Assembly (NCBI GenBank): GCA_020746995.1
Contig: JAGPXD010000004.1
Location: 3,906,001-3,970,000, forward strand
Source: Plectosphaerella cucumerina
Taxonomy: Eukaryota; Ascomycota; Sordariomycetes; Glomerellales; Plectosphaerellaceae
DNA length: 64,000 nt
Direction of reading: 5' to 3'
Shown here piece after piece: positions 1 to 10,483 of this stretch. Position 1 is the first letter of the stretch. The number at the start of each line of letters is the position of its first letter. The notes under the pieces were generated by a model. That model was not told where the DNA came from. It ran no database searches and saw only the letters and a list, made by a program, of their open reading frames with translations. A program made the translations under genes and the position numbers.

Positions 1-24
1 GCGTCCCCGTGCGTCCTCCACCAC

Positions 25-1243
25 TTACACCCGCAGCTCGACGGCGATCTTGTCCCCCTTCCGGATGGCCACATTACGCTGGCGCTTGATCTCGCTCTCG
101 GCCAGGGACCGGATGAGTTGAATCGTCAGCTCCTTGCCCTTGGCAACGGCGGCATCGGTGGCGGCAGAGGGCACGTGCAGGAAGAGGACGCGGCGCTGCT
201 CGTTGCGCTTGTACAGGTAGGCGAGGCTGGAGAAGTAGATGAAGTCGCAGAGGTAGCGGCCCGCGTCCTCGGATATTCTCAGGTCCGAGTCGGGCTGGCA
301 GGCAGGCAGGGTCAGTCTTGTTTCTTGTGCCCAACTGCCGGCGGAGGTACACGAGGGAAGAGGGGAGCCAAGGGGTAAGGGGGGCCAGGAAACGTACCGG
401 GCTGTGTTTCCGCCACCGGTCGAGAATGTCGCCGACGTCAAAGGCTGTTTCGAGCTCGTCTGGCACGCCGGACCAGATCCACTCGTCGCCCAGACGGCGG
501 CGGCGCTCCTCGTCCAGGAGCCGCTCGCCATCGACGTCGGGCATGGTGTAGCCGTCGCGATGGCCGCGGTGCTCGATGGAGTAGTAGAGTCTGGGGTCGG
601 CCATGCCAATGTGAATGCACGCGTCTATCCGTTTCGGCTTCTCGGGCAGGTGGCGCCCCCGGCCGCCGGCTTCGGCGTCGTAGTCGGCGTCGGTGGCGTT
701 GCCGCGGTCGCCGGCGCCATCCGTCGTCTGCAGATGCTCCTCCGGGTCGCTGCTGTCGCGCGTCTGCCACAGCTGAGGGACGAGCTTGCGCACGGTCTGG
801 TAGTTGACGCGGACGGCCTCGGGATGGACGAGGATGCGGACGCAGGGAAGGGTGGGTGACGACGTGGGTTCCGATGAGGACGGGGCGGCGGCGGGGAGGT
901 AGGCCGGCAGGCGACTGGCGATCTCCCAGGCTGGGTTGACGGGGTAGGCGGACTTGAAAGGCTTGAGGCGGGCGCGGTCAGCTTGGCGAGCAGAGAGAGG
1001 TGGTGAGGGGGGGAGGTCTGGGTCATCGGTGTCGGGCCCAGGGCAAAGCTGAGGCTTGGGAACCCCTTGACCGAGCCGGACCGGTTCGCGCCATCATGAT
1101 CGCCGCCGGGGAATAGAGCATGTTTCCGTCATTCTCAGGGGGATTCCATGCCGCCCCGGGGGCTTGAGCAGGGCAGGGCAACGTACGGCGAAACCGGTGA
1201 CGAGCACCGTGAACTCATCCTCCGTCTCAGCTTGAGAACCCAT
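25..1243 (-). CDS. Pyroglutamyl-peptidase I-like cysteine peptidase (C15 family)
   Basis: Predicted cytosolic peptidase that removes N-terminal pyroglutamate from peptides. Three exons on the minus strand: 1187-1243, 398-961 and 25-294 (296 codons plus stop). The first exon encodes MGSQAETEDEFTVLVTGFA and joins in frame to PFKSAYPVNPAWEIA, reproducing the family N-terminus (VTGFxPF...PVNPSWEIA). A conserved middle block reads YSIEHRGHRDGY, with the probable catalytic Glu. The last exon carries GRYLCDF (Cys223) and FLHVP (His247), completing the expected Glu-Cys-His triad. The protein is longer than bacterial enzymes of about 215 residues because of insertions around residues 35-110, which is usual in filamentous fungi. 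Introns of 225 and 103 nt have GTACGT donors. Activity is inferred from the family and has not been shown for this protein. Confidence 0.88.
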
Positions 1244-1874
1244 GCTGACGATCTGAACCGGGGAGGCTTGCGGGGGTTAAGGGGTTGTCGGGGGGCGAAG
1301 CGGCAACGGAAAGGGATTCGCCTTTCCGAAGGGGAACGGGAGGGAAAGAAGGCGCTTCAAGTACTATTCGCGAAAAGTGTAGCACGCGATGTTCGAGTCC
1401 GAGTCTGGCTTGGTCTGGAACGGACCGGACGGCGGACGGGAGCTGGAAGTCGATCGGAGGCTGCTTCATCTTGGGTTCGAGTTTGGCGGGGTGCCCTAGC
1501 CAGAGGTGGGTAGCCCCTGCCTCCCGCTGGGCGGGGTAGCGCCCGAAGCTGTCGGCCTTCTTTCGGGGCAAGTATCCCCCTATCTCGGCCGTGGTCAGGA
1601 TACCAAGCATTAGCAGGGGGTATTCAGGTAATGGGAGTAGACGGGTACTTGCTGTGTACCAACAGAGCCGGGTGGGTGCGGTGCGGGGGAAGGGGCTCAG
1701 GTCATTCATCACCACCTGCCACCTCGGACTCGAAAAAGGGGCCAACCACCTCATCACATCTGCAGCCGTTGCCCGAATCGTCCATGCATCCCAGACGGGA
1801 ACAGCCTTTCCCGAGCCCCGGCCGGACGCTGAATTGGCGTACCATTTATCCTGTGCTACGTCAAACCCTCCCCC
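1244..1874. other. Intergenic: promoter of the peptidase gene and 3' flank of the glycosylase gene
   Basis: Both neighbours are on the minus strand, so this 631-bp gap should hold the peptidase promoter and the glycosylase 3' UTR. A minus-strand open frame across 1227-1757 overlaps the peptidase start in another frame and shows no family features. No RNA gene or repeat was seen. Confidence 0.6.
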
Positions 1875-3503
1875 TCACGATGCCCTAGGCTCATCCAAGA
1901 TACGGAGCCCGCCCGTGTCGTCGTACTCGACCCGGCGCTCATTCACCGCCGCCGCCATTTCCGGCCGGAGAGCCGTCTTGTCCCCCGTGACCGGGTCCCA
2001 TTCCCATCCCTCTTTCATCCACATCCAACGCAGACATGCCCGGAGTTCCTTGTCGTTGGGCCGCGCCCGCATCCATTCCGGCTGGAACTCGGGCGGCGCG
2101 CCTTTGCCGTTCCAGTCTTGGGCCCGGCCGAGGAGTTCGTCTCGGCAGAAGATTCTCCAGCTATCGAGGGCATACTTTCCCTGCGTAAGGTGTCCGATCT
2201 CCCACGTGTCGTCCGGCTCCTCGGCCTCAACCGCCTCTTCCCCCCTATCGTGAGTACCCGGGTGGATATCGATATCCCTCTTGTCATATCCCTTGACCCG
2301 ATACCTCACCCCGGGCGTTGGTGGCCTCTCAATCCAGCCTTTTGCGTACTTCTGTACCATGGCCGTCCGGTTAGAGACGAGGCCGAGATGCTGGATCATG
2401 CCCATCAGCTCAGCCTCGGATGCTGGGTCGGCGAGGTGAGCCGGCGTCGGAAACCGCTCCCTCACCGCGTGAAAGGCCGGGATGGCGAGTTTGCCCGATG
2501 TCTTGATGAGAAAGGTGACCGCTATTAGCAGCCAGAAGGGTTCGTGGCACAGTGCTTCCTGAATGAGGCTGAAGCATGGTGCATCCAGTGGGGGAAAAGG
2601 GATCGACGAGACTGTGCCGGGTGGTCTGTTTTTGGACGGTGACGGTACGGCTTTCGGGGTGACAGGCTCGGCGAAAAAGGGCGACTTGATAGGGCTTCGT
2701 GGTTTGCTCCCGATCCCAGCACGGGCTGGGGGGTCGATGAGCTGCACGAGGTCATCTTGTACGTCCAAGGGATGTGCCACGGCGGGTATATCTGGCTTAT
2801 CGTGCCATAATTTTGCTCTCTTTGGCGATGAACCCTCGCGCTGGTCTGGTATTACCTCAATGGCTGGAGGTAGATGTGTTGGCGGCGTCAAAACATGAGG
2901 ACTTCTGGCGCGTGGCACTGCGGACAAGGGGGTGATGATTTTGGCATGGACGCCCCCAGTCCGCGACGGGACGGCAGGGCTGGCCTCAACACCGGAATTT
3001 GCGAATGTCTCGCTCTGTGCCCAAAAGTGTGATGTAAATGTTTTAGTCGAAGGTCGCGAACGGACTTTTGCCGGGTCCTTGGCTGCCGGTTTTCCCTGCA
3101 AGTCCGCCGAGGTCGTTGTTGCAAGTGGTATCTCGAGTCCCAGAGAGTCGGCTAGCTTGCGCATAAGCCTATCCGTCTCTGCCCATGGTTCTGGCTCCAT
3201 CGCCATGTCCGCAGCGGAACCCAAGATGCTTGTCGGTACGAAAGCGAGTAAGTCTCTTGCGTCGAGATCGCTGCCCGGTGTCATTCTCTTATTCCTTCTC
3301 GTTGCGGCGTGTTGTAGTAGTAGATGCCAGTCCTCAGACGCACTGGTCAAGCTGATCCGCAGCAGGCGGGACTTTTCCTCTTGGGGTGTGGTGTCGGATA
3401 AGTAGAGAGCGCCAAGGAAGGCCTTCTCCTCTTCCTTGACATCAAAGCCGTGAAATAGGTGCTGTGCGAAGGCATCCGCACGGCCGATTCCAGGGGTTTC
3501 CAT
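1875..3503 (-). CDS. MBD4-type HhH-GPD mismatch DNA glycosylase, without an MBD
   Basis: Single-exon gene of 542 codons from the second Met (the frame is open to an earlier Met at 3545). The C-terminal third matches the glycosylase domain of MBD4: LLIAVTFLIKTSGKLAIP, then LGLVSNRTAMVQKYAKGW, then GKYALDSWRIFCRDE. The Asp in ALDSWRIF (about residue 447) aligns with the catalytic Asp of MBD4 (GKYGNDSYRIF), and RPNDKELRACLRWMW aligns with the family's last helix. The N-terminal 300 residues look polar, Pro/Ser-rich and disordered, with no methyl-CpG-binding domain. The known family removes T or U from G:T and G:U mispairs made by deamination of 5-methylcytosine or cytosine, in the nucleus. I infer the same reaction here. 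The product abasic site is the substrate of the Apn1 homologue also encoded in this window. Confidence 0.87.
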   Translation of the reverse strand: METPGIGRADAFAQHLFHGFDVKEEEKAFLGALYLSDTTPQEEKSRLLRISLTSASEDWHLLLQHAATRRNKRMTPGSDLDARDLLAFVPTSILGSAADMAMEPEPWAETDRLMRKLADSLGLEIPLATTTSADLQGKPAAKDPAKVRSRPSTKTFTSHFWAQSETFANSGVEASPAVPSRTGGVHAKIITPLSAVPRARSPHVLTPPTHLPPAIEVIPDQREGSSPKRAKLWHDKPDIPAVAHPLDVQDDLVQLIDPPARAGIGSKPRSPIKSPFFAEPVTPKAVPSPSKNRPPGTVSSIPFPPLDAPCFSLIQEALCHEPFWLLIAVTFLIKTSGKLAIPAFHAVRERFPTPAHLADPASEAELMGMIQHLGLVSNRTAMVQKYAKGWIERPPTPGVRYRVKGYDKRDIDIHPGTHDRGEEAVEAEEPDDTWEIGHLTQGKYALDSWRIFCRDELLGRAQDWNGKGAPPEFQPEWMRARPNDKELRACLRWMWMKEGWEWDPVTGDKTALRPEMAAAVNERRVEYDDTGGLRILDEPRAS

Positions 3504-5392
3504 GGTGGCTCTAGGTGTGTCTGGGGTGTTCGAATAGCAGACCACCTTAACTCTTGTGTCGGAGCGCCTTAATGCCTCTTTTCTGTACTAACCCTGTGTT
3601 CGTGGCAATTTATGGCCATTATTCACTTTTGAAGTCGTAAGGGAGAGGATTGCTATGGCGCAAGCAGAAGCATGTTTGAGTTTGTTGCTTGCTTGACTGG
3701 TAGGCCCATCAAGTAGCAGGTGTAGTGTAATTTTGTTCGGCGAGCGACGGGGAAAAAGAGGCCTTGCCTGTCAAAGCCTTGACCGAATATTTGATGCCTT
3801 GATTCAAATGTGTCTGTAGTGATGAGCGCGCTCGATTTGATAATGGCTGCCTGGTTTGAGAGATTGCAAGATCTGAAGCTGGCCAATTCGCCCTTCCAAC
3901 GACAAGCCAGATAAACTAGCAGATTGGCGCCAATAGCCTTCCGTATTGTATGTTCAGTGCCATGTCGTCCATCAGCAACGGCTCCGAAAGATCCATGGGG
4001 ATGCTTTGGCTACAACGCTATGGTTGTTTCGCACCAGCAGATATGCTATGGTCTTCTAACTTTGGTTGGAAGTCAAACTGATGGGTTAACGGTGGGTTTG
4101 ATACCATCCAAGGTCAGGCCCCAGACGCAGTCTGCTCTCGGCAAAACGGCTGGCCCTTGGCGAAGACGATGCCCGAAAATGCTCTACCTTGACGACAGGC
4201 TGTCTGCGCCTGGAATATCGTCAATAGACCCAGAAACATACACTCGGCGTGCGAATTGCTCGGAGATTCCTGCCGGCCTTGATGCCGAGATGCCTGGGCA
4301 ACGTTGTGCGGAGCCGTTGGCCGCAGGGGCTTGAGGTCGGGGTCGGGGCCGGGGCTCAGGGACACTCACGCCCTGCCGGGGTTGGGAGGCTTGAGCTCTG
4401 CATCTGATTGGATGCCATCATTTCGTGAGGAGATCCGCCTTTCCGAGGAAACGCAGCCAATCGGTGAACGCATCGACAGCACTAGCAATCTCTTGTCGTC
4501 ACTCCGGTGTCCAGTATCCAAGAACGCTTCCCGTGGCTGTGGGACAGGACAGCCGGATCGTCGGTGACGAATCGTTGCCGGGAAGTCGTCAAGCAGTCGA
4601 GAGGCGCTGATCGGATTGCGGCCTGCGGGGACCGGCATGAAGATGCCATGCTGTCAGGCACACGACAGCAATGCACCCCGCTGGCAAAGTTGGCAGCCGC
4701 TGCCGTGGACTGGCAAGACAACCTGGTATGTACCGTGGCATTGCGACGGATGAGGTGATCCAGAGTTCCCCCGGTGAGATGTGGGGTGTGCCTCACTTAC
4801 CAATCCGTCGACTCTCAACTGCCAGACGGCACTGCAAATGGCAGACGCGATAAGACACCAGATTGTCGAGAATATCGGCGAGATGCCTGCGTGTCACGCA
4901 ACGTCCTCAAGTTACGAACTGCACCGTGGATGCCAATGGCCTGGGCAGGTACCTAACCTGACGCGCCGGATCGGATCTCGAAATCAAATCTGGGCGGGCT
5001 CCTTCTGGAAAAAGCGGGGTCACGTGGCCTTATCGTGGGACCTTCGCTCCAATCTCCTTCGTCCGCACAAAGTCACCTGCACGCTCCCACACCTTCCACG
5101 GGCCACGGCCCACGCCCAAAGTGGTCCGTGCCTCCCGTGCCTCTCCGCCGTGTCCTCCCAAGCCCAGGCCTGCTGCCTCCGCCCACGCCCGCCCGCCCGC
5201 CTCACTCATTTACCTGGCCCGTTCTCCATTTCCGACACGCACGCCTCTTGCTTGCTCCTTCAACCAACCCTTCGCCGAACGGCACCTTTTCTTCCACCCC
5301 CATCCCCCCCAATCCCGCCCGGCGTCTTCATCGTCTCTTTTCAGCGACAATCCATACCGGATCCTAGTCTTCAGTCAATCGAGCATCGAGAG
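3504..5392. other. Intergenic region between divergent glycosylase and SF3b p14 genes
   Basis: A 1.9-kb divergent interval. The right end (about 5050-5390) is strongly pyrimidine-rich on the plus strand, as expected for the promoter and leader of the SF3b p14 gene. The rest shows only short overlapping frames on both strands without recognisable families. No tRNA or repeat was seen. Confidence 0.6.
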
Positions 5393-6177
5393 ATGAGTAG
5401 TCGCGGTGGTAAATTAGCCCCAGAAGTGAACCGGTACGTCGAATTTCTCTTCCACGTCTCGCCCGTACGCCCGTCCGCAACCCCCGAACGCCATGCCCGG
5501 ACGCGAGCCCATCGCACCGAGCCTCCCCGACCCCGACCCTCCCATCCCATCTTAACCATATTGTCATCATCGATAGCCTCGCATGCTACCTGTGCTCGCG
5601 ATGCCCTATGTGATAGAACAATGGCTGACTCCATCCACAGAGCTCTGTTCGTGAAGAACTTGAGGTGAATACATCTCCGACCTGCGACGTCGCGACCTCG
5701 GCATACGATACTGACTATCAGTCACAGCTACAACGTAACTCCAGAGGAGTTGTTCGACCTGTTCGGAAAGTTTGGCCCAATCCGGTACATACTCCCCATC
5801 AACCTTCACGGGCCCGGCATGCCCTCTCGCAGATCCCGGCCCGTGTCATCCTTCACATCGCATGCTGACCCCTTCCTACAGACAGGTCCGTCAGGGCATT
5901 GCCAACAACACCAAAGGCACGGCCTTCGTTGTCTATGAAGACGTCATGGATGCCAAGCAGGCTTGCGACAAGCTGAACGGCTTCAACTTCCAGAACCGTT
6001 ACCTCGTCGGTACGTGGTTGACTTGCTGACGCTCAAATCTCTTCCATCATTTTACTGACCCTTCACCCCCCTCCAGTTCTGTATCATCAGCCCGAGAAGA
6101 TGCTCAAGTCGAAAGAGGACCTTGAGGCCCGCCGCGAGTCGTTAGCTCAGCTGAAACAGCAGCACGGTATCGATTGA
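5393..6177 (+). CDS. Splicing factor 3b subunit 6 (p14, SF3B14)
   Basis: Small RRM protein of the U2 snRNP SF3b complex that sits near the branch-point adenosine and binds SF3B1. Five exons: 5393-5433, 5641-5664, 5728-5784, 5882-6009 and 6077-6177, giving 116 residues, close to human p14 (125). The joined product reads MSSRGGKLAPEVNR, ALFVKNLSYNVTPEELFDLF (RNP2 plus first helix), GKFGPIRQVRQG, GTAFVVYEDVMDAKQACDKL (RNP1 region), then NRYLVVLYHQPEKM and a Lys/Glu-rich tail ending HGID. All introns are GT-AG and the exons are tiny (24 and 57 nt), an intron-dense pattern for such a short gene. The assignment is firm because sequence order and length match the family throughout. Confidence 0.96.
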
Positions 6178-7497
6178 CAATCCGACGGGTCTGCGGCACG
6201 CCTCCAGACCATCTCCATGGCCAACGCCATGGTGTCTGCAGGCCCGTCTCTTCAGTCTTCTCGCAATGAGAAGCCCAACAACGCGGCGTCGCCCAACACG
6301 ACCGAGAAGATCCTCCACAAGGATCGCTCAAACGTCACCGGGCATTTGCGCCGAGCCGTCGTCCGATTCGCCGACGGAGTCCGACCCAACACCCATCGCC
6401 AACCTCAGACGTGTGCTTGATATACCCAACTTGTATCAACACCTTGACATCGGGGCCACCTCGTTTCTTCACGAAATGCACATCCCGATTTTCCTTCCTG
6501 GGCATCATCAATGCACAAAACACAAAAAAATCCAGACGTCTTTGGTCCTGGCGGTTCATGCGGTAGTTGGCAACGATTGGCAAAACTCGACATCTTTTCT
6601 CTCTCTCTCCACCCTTGAGAGAGAAGCCTCTTCCCTCGCTCCACTCTCTCATGGGGCATATCACGACCTGATATGATATTTGACGACGGTGGTCAAGGGG
6701 CGCGGAGAAAGACCCAAGACCACACAACAACAACTCGGGGATATATCCAGTTGATTCGGGGCGTCGCGGACATGGAGTGATGGGGCGGGGGACAGCTTTT
6801 CTGCGGCCTTCTGCCCCTTTTTTTCATCTTGCTTTGGACTCTATTCTCAACCGTGCCTCCTCCTCCCTCCCCTGACTCTCAGTATGCTGCGCCAAGCGCG
6901 GGGGATTCGGTCGTTTCGCTTGTGTTGTTTTGTTCTTTTTCCCTCGGCGGAGCAGGCATGGCCCAGGCCGTGCCTGACTCTCGGATGTCGTGAATTACCC
7001 TCCTTATCAATCCTTCACTCGGGGAAAACATGAATCGTGTACCTCTCGGAGGACACTGTCGCCCTCCCGCTGTCCCTTCAAATATGCCATGCACATGATG
7101 TACTCCCGTCGACTGCTGTGAGGAAGCTAGCCACCATGATGCGATGCCGTCCAGCTACGAGTCAACTTTACGCGCATACTGTCACATCGAGCCCGGCTGC
7201 GTTGATGAATAATCTTGTTTCGTCCTCAGATACTGAACGTGTCTCCAGACTCCTTGATGAACTTGTTCCTTGACTTCCGTCTCCCAGATGCAAAAACGCT
7301 GGGTTCCACCCTGCCTGCCACCTCTGGTATTTTTCCATTGTATCGTTGATCGCGTCAAAAGAGATCTCCCCTTGGCGATGAGCCACGCACAACCCGCGTG
7401 GCGGGCGAGATGGTGCTACCATTGCCACGCATGGCTTTCTGAGCGGCACATTCTCCCCGATGATATATTTGTCTTGGCGCCGTTGAAGTCGAGGCGT
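6178..7497. other. Convergent intergenic region (3' flanks of SF3b p14 and SURF4)
   Basis: Tail-to-tail 1.3-kb interval expected to hold both 3' UTRs. It contains a CT-rich inverted repeat (listed separately). Small frames near 6217-6733 and 7168-7449 are discontinuous and resemble no family. Confidence 0.6.
6597..6625. repeat. Short inverted repeat, CT-rich arm and GA-rich arm
   Basis: The arms TTCTCTCTC (6597-6605) and GAGAGAGAA (6617-6625) are perfect inverted copies around an 11-nt spacer. They could form a stem in the 3' UTR of the p14 transcript. They may equally be a chance product of a simple-sequence tract. Confidence 0.5.
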
Positions 7498-8669
7498 CTA
7501 GTAGACCTTCTTCTTCTCGTCGATGCTGAACTGGCCGGGGCCGCTGTTGACGAGCAGCAGGAGGCCGCCGACGATGGAGAGGATCTGGAAGAAGTCGTAC
7601 TTGGCGAAGTCCTTGTGGGGGTGGTGCTCGTGAAGCTGCGGAAGAAGAGTCAGCATCGTGCTTATCTGCTATAGCCAGAACAAGGCAACTTACAGTCCAG
7701 AAGTTGTTGACAAGAAGGTTGAAGATGGACAGGATGACGACGAGGAGCGTGGCGCTGAACTTGGCCTTGAAACCGACGACAACCATGACGCAGGCGACGG
7801 CGCCGACGAGGGAGACGGCGACCCTCCAGGCGTTCCAGGTGCCGCTGAAGACGAAGCCAATGAAGAGGAAGATGAGCAGGACGCGACCAGCGAGCTGGAA
7901 GTACATCTTGCGGTCCTTCTCGTCGAGCTCGGGAATGCCGGCGAAGGCCTTGCTCTTGCGGACGAAAGAGTCGGAGAGAACCATGATCAGGCCGCCAATG
8001 ACGGACAGGTTACGGAGGAAGAAGTTGATGTCGAAAATGAGACCGTATCCCAGGGCCTGAGTGACGACGACGGCAACGAGGCCGGCGACGGCGTAGTCCG
8101 AGTACTTGCGGATGATGACGAGGATGGAGCAGGCCGTCATGACCAGCACGTTGGTGAGAAGGAAAATGTGGGTGATGCCATTGGGAACTACAGACATGGT
8201 CAGCCATCACGTCAGTTTCTTGCGGAGGGCGGGATACGCACTGCCCCGGTAGTCATTGAGGTAGAGCAGTTGGTCGCTCCACTGGGTGAGGATTCGGAGC
8301 ACATCTTCGAGGAAGGTGACGACGATGAGGAACCGGCCGATGGCGGGAAGGTAACTGAGGGAAGCAAACATGTCAGCACTCTAGCTCAATCGAGGATGGG
8401 AACCTTGGACCTCGACGCGGTTTGCCTCGAGGTCTCACAGCCGGGCCCAGGAACGCGGGAAACGCGACGAGTCCGGCCGACGCCGGCCTTTTGGTGCAGA
8501 CTTACGGTTTCACGGGTTCGCTAACGGTGTCCAACACATCCTCGATCTTGCTGGTGTACTGGCGGATGGTGTCCAGGGGGCTCTGGTCGGCGCTGTCCTG
8601 GCTGGAAGCGCCGAAAGAGGGCGTGGGACCAACTCCCATGCCGTACGACTGGCCTCTCTGCTGAGCCAT
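7498..8669 (-). CDS. SURF4/Erv29-family ER cargo receptor
   Basis: Polytopic membrane protein that recruits soluble secretory cargo into COPII vesicles and recycles between ER and Golgi. Four exons on the minus strand: 8506-8669, 8242-8354, 7694-8187 and 7498-7635 (302 residues, the usual family size is about 270-310). The product begins MAQQRGQSYGMGVGPTP and has the family N-terminal block QYTSKIEDVLDTVSEPVKPY followed by RFLIVVTFLEDVLRI. Several hydrophobic helices follow, with the charged lumenal/cytosolic blocks DINFFLRNLSVIGGL and KSKAFAGIPELDEKDRK. The C-terminus ends EKKKVY, so lysines at -3 and -4 form a KKxx COPI retrieval signal. Introns are 54-151 nt with canonical sites. Confidence 0.95.
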
Positions 8670-10150
8670 TGTTTCTGGGGCGTGTGTAGGTGGTCCGTTG
8701 GAGAGCTCTAGAGAGATTGTGTGGCAGAAGGCGGGATAAGCTTCAGGCCAGCTGGGGGTCGCGAGACGGATTCCTGCCGCGGAAGGGAGAAGGAAAAAGG
8801 TTGGTTGGTGGTGAGGGGAGAAGAAGTTGACGGGACGGTTGTTTTGTCGGCGAGCCCAACAGAGTTGTACTTTGTACTGCACGGGTACACGGGGCGGCGG
8901 GCAAGCTCAGGGCAAGTTGCACGGGTGGCGGCGTCCAGTTCTCCAATTGAGGTGGCGGAATGAAATCGACGACGGCAAGATGGCGTCGGGTCGTGGAGGG
9001 GGGGATCGGGCTGGCTGGCTTGCACAATCGGGTGGGGGGGAGAAGAAAAAGGTCGGAGGGGGAGGGGAGAGAGACGAGGTTTCGAAGAAGAGGATGAGTT
9101 GTCCAGAACCGAAAACGAACGATGGAAGCTTCCGTGCATCAGCGGGTGGTGGTGGTGCTGGGCTGGATGACCTCAGATGGAACCTGGAACTGTGTCCTTT
9201 GCGCACCTCAGGGCTCGAGTACCTGTAGGGAGGCGGGTTGCCGAGAAGGGAGGGGCTGCCGGCGGCGGCACTTTTTGGAGCTCTCCCGGGGGGTACTTGT
9301 GGTTGGATCGCCGTCACTTTGGCTCTGCGGCGACTGGTGGTGGCGCAGATGTACCCTCAGCTTCCTCGGATGTATTGCGCCACGGGGTCATCCCAGTTCA
9401 TGCCGCCTGTGGAATGGACAAAGCGGCTGGCCTCGGGCGCCTCTCCCTTTTTGGCCATAAGGTCGACACTTCACTGCAGCCGAATGGCTTCACCAGGAGA
9501 ACAGATGCATTTATTCAGGACTTGATGACTGGAATTAAGAGGCTTGTGATGCCTCGAAGGTGAACAATAGGTACATCAATCGCCCATGATCATACGCGGG
9601 AAGGGTCTACAACTGTCCAACCATTATCGAGGTGCGGAGGCCATCACTCACAGCACAGTAAGGCCACGAATAAAGCTTGTCAGACTGCCCTAAATAGAGC
9701 TCGATTTCAGGGGTCTGCAATCCGCTATCTTCCCTCGAGTGACGGGCATACCTGTATGCAAGCCATCTAGGAGCGCTGATGCATGGCAATCCACCTCGTG
9801 TTACTGGTGGCTTTCGAGGTGAATTCGAGCCGAGGTGGCTTGTATCCATAAGTCCACCTCATTCAAGTTAGTTGATATTTCAAGACCTTCGACATCATGA
9901 TGCGCCTCACCAGCTGTGGCGCAAGGTGCGGCATCCGGGGGAGACCTCACTGGGCGACCCTGGGCACGTGCATTCACTACCATAAGACAGACACACTGCA
10001 AGCATACAACACGTACCTTCCCTTGTAACCCCTCGATTTATTTTACCTTTTACAGACCGTCGATGTCCCAACGCGACCGCAGTTTAGCAGTAATAATTCT
10101 GGCGAATTATTGGCACGGCGAGGGGGTTCGATTCCCCTTCTGGCCTGAGT

Positions 10151-10188
10151 AAAACCGCCCGCCTCAGCTAATGTGGGTAGGCGGTTTT
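10151..10188 (+). other. Hairpin with A-tract and T-tract flanks (terminator-like)
   Basis: AAAACCGCC (10151-10159) pairs perfectly with GGCGGTTTT (10180-10188) around a 20-nt loop. The symmetrical A/T flanks are typical of bidirectional intrinsic terminators, a bacterial signal that has no established role in fungal nuclear genes. Confidence 0.45.
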
Positions 10189-10191
10189 CTA

Positions 10192-10235
10192 CCCCTCCGG
10201 ATTCCTGTGTAACAGGATGCCCGGAGGGGGTCTTT
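10192..10235 (+). other. Extended hairpin followed by a T-run (terminator-like)
   Basis: CCCCTCCGG (10192-10200) pairs with CCGGAGGGG (10221-10229). Inside it TCCTGT (10203-10208) pairs with ACAGGA (10212-10217) around a GTA loop. The stem is followed by TCTTTT. The outer stem is 9 bp and the inner stem 6 bp, all Watson-Crick. Confidence 0.45.
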
Positions 10236-10483
10236 TGCTATTTTGCAGGCTTGCGTTTCCGACCACCTACTGCCTATGATGCATGGTGCTGACATGCATC
10301 AGCCTTCGCCACTAATGGTTTCCAAAATAAGACATTCTCACCAACGACATCAGCTAGGACGACCCAATTCATTCAATCATGCTCCTCATATTCATGTCGA
10401 AATCAAGCACTGCCTAGGTAAACAGAAGGAAATTCATGAGCTGCTAGAGTGATCCTTCGCTGCAACGTCAAGCGGGTCACGCA

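Larger units (their letters stand above)
10092..10235 (+). other. tRNA-like segment followed by two terminator-like hairpins (possible structured RNA or transferred fragment)
   Basis: An 8-bp stem, AATAATTC (10092-10099) with GAATTATT (10104-10111), can be drawn as an anticodon-like arm: its 7-nt loop CTGGCGA has U33 and a GGC triplet in anticodon position. It is followed by a T-arm-like hairpin, GGGGG / TTCGATT / CCCCT (10122-10138), containing a perfect Pol III B-box consensus GGTTCGATTCC (10125-10135). I could not find a matching 5' acceptor strand or a convincing D-arm, so this is not a complete tRNA gene. Two strong hairpins follow directly and end at a T-run. The arrangement resembles the end of a bacterial or phage tRNA operon more than fungal intergenic DNA. 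A Pol III transcribed RNA or a degenerate tRNA-derived element are the alternatives. Confidence 0.35.
8670..10483. other. Intergenic: SURF4 promoter side and 3' flank of the cupredoxin gene
   Basis: A 1.8-kb gap between two minus-strand genes. The proximal part (8700-9100) reads as a pyrimidine-rich leader on the minus strand, consistent with the SURF4 promoter and 5' UTR. Open frames around 8827-9563 occur on both strands and look like GC-rich noise. The only structured element seen is the tRNA-like and hairpin segment near 10.1-10.23 kb, listed separately. Confidence 0.6.

Noticed and set aside
1227..1757. 176-codon minus-strand frame
   Set aside because: It overlaps the start of the pyroglutamyl-peptidase gene in a different frame and has no recognisable features; it is better explained as promoter sequence.
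3924..4853. Cluster of small frames on both strands between the glycosylase and p14 genes
   Set aside because: Frames are short, mutually overlapping and lack conserved motifs or coherent splice junctions.
10092..10146. A functional nuclear tRNA-Ala(GGC) gene
   Set aside because: The anticodon-like loop and T-arm are present, but no pairing acceptor 5' strand or A-box-containing D-arm could be found at the correct distance.
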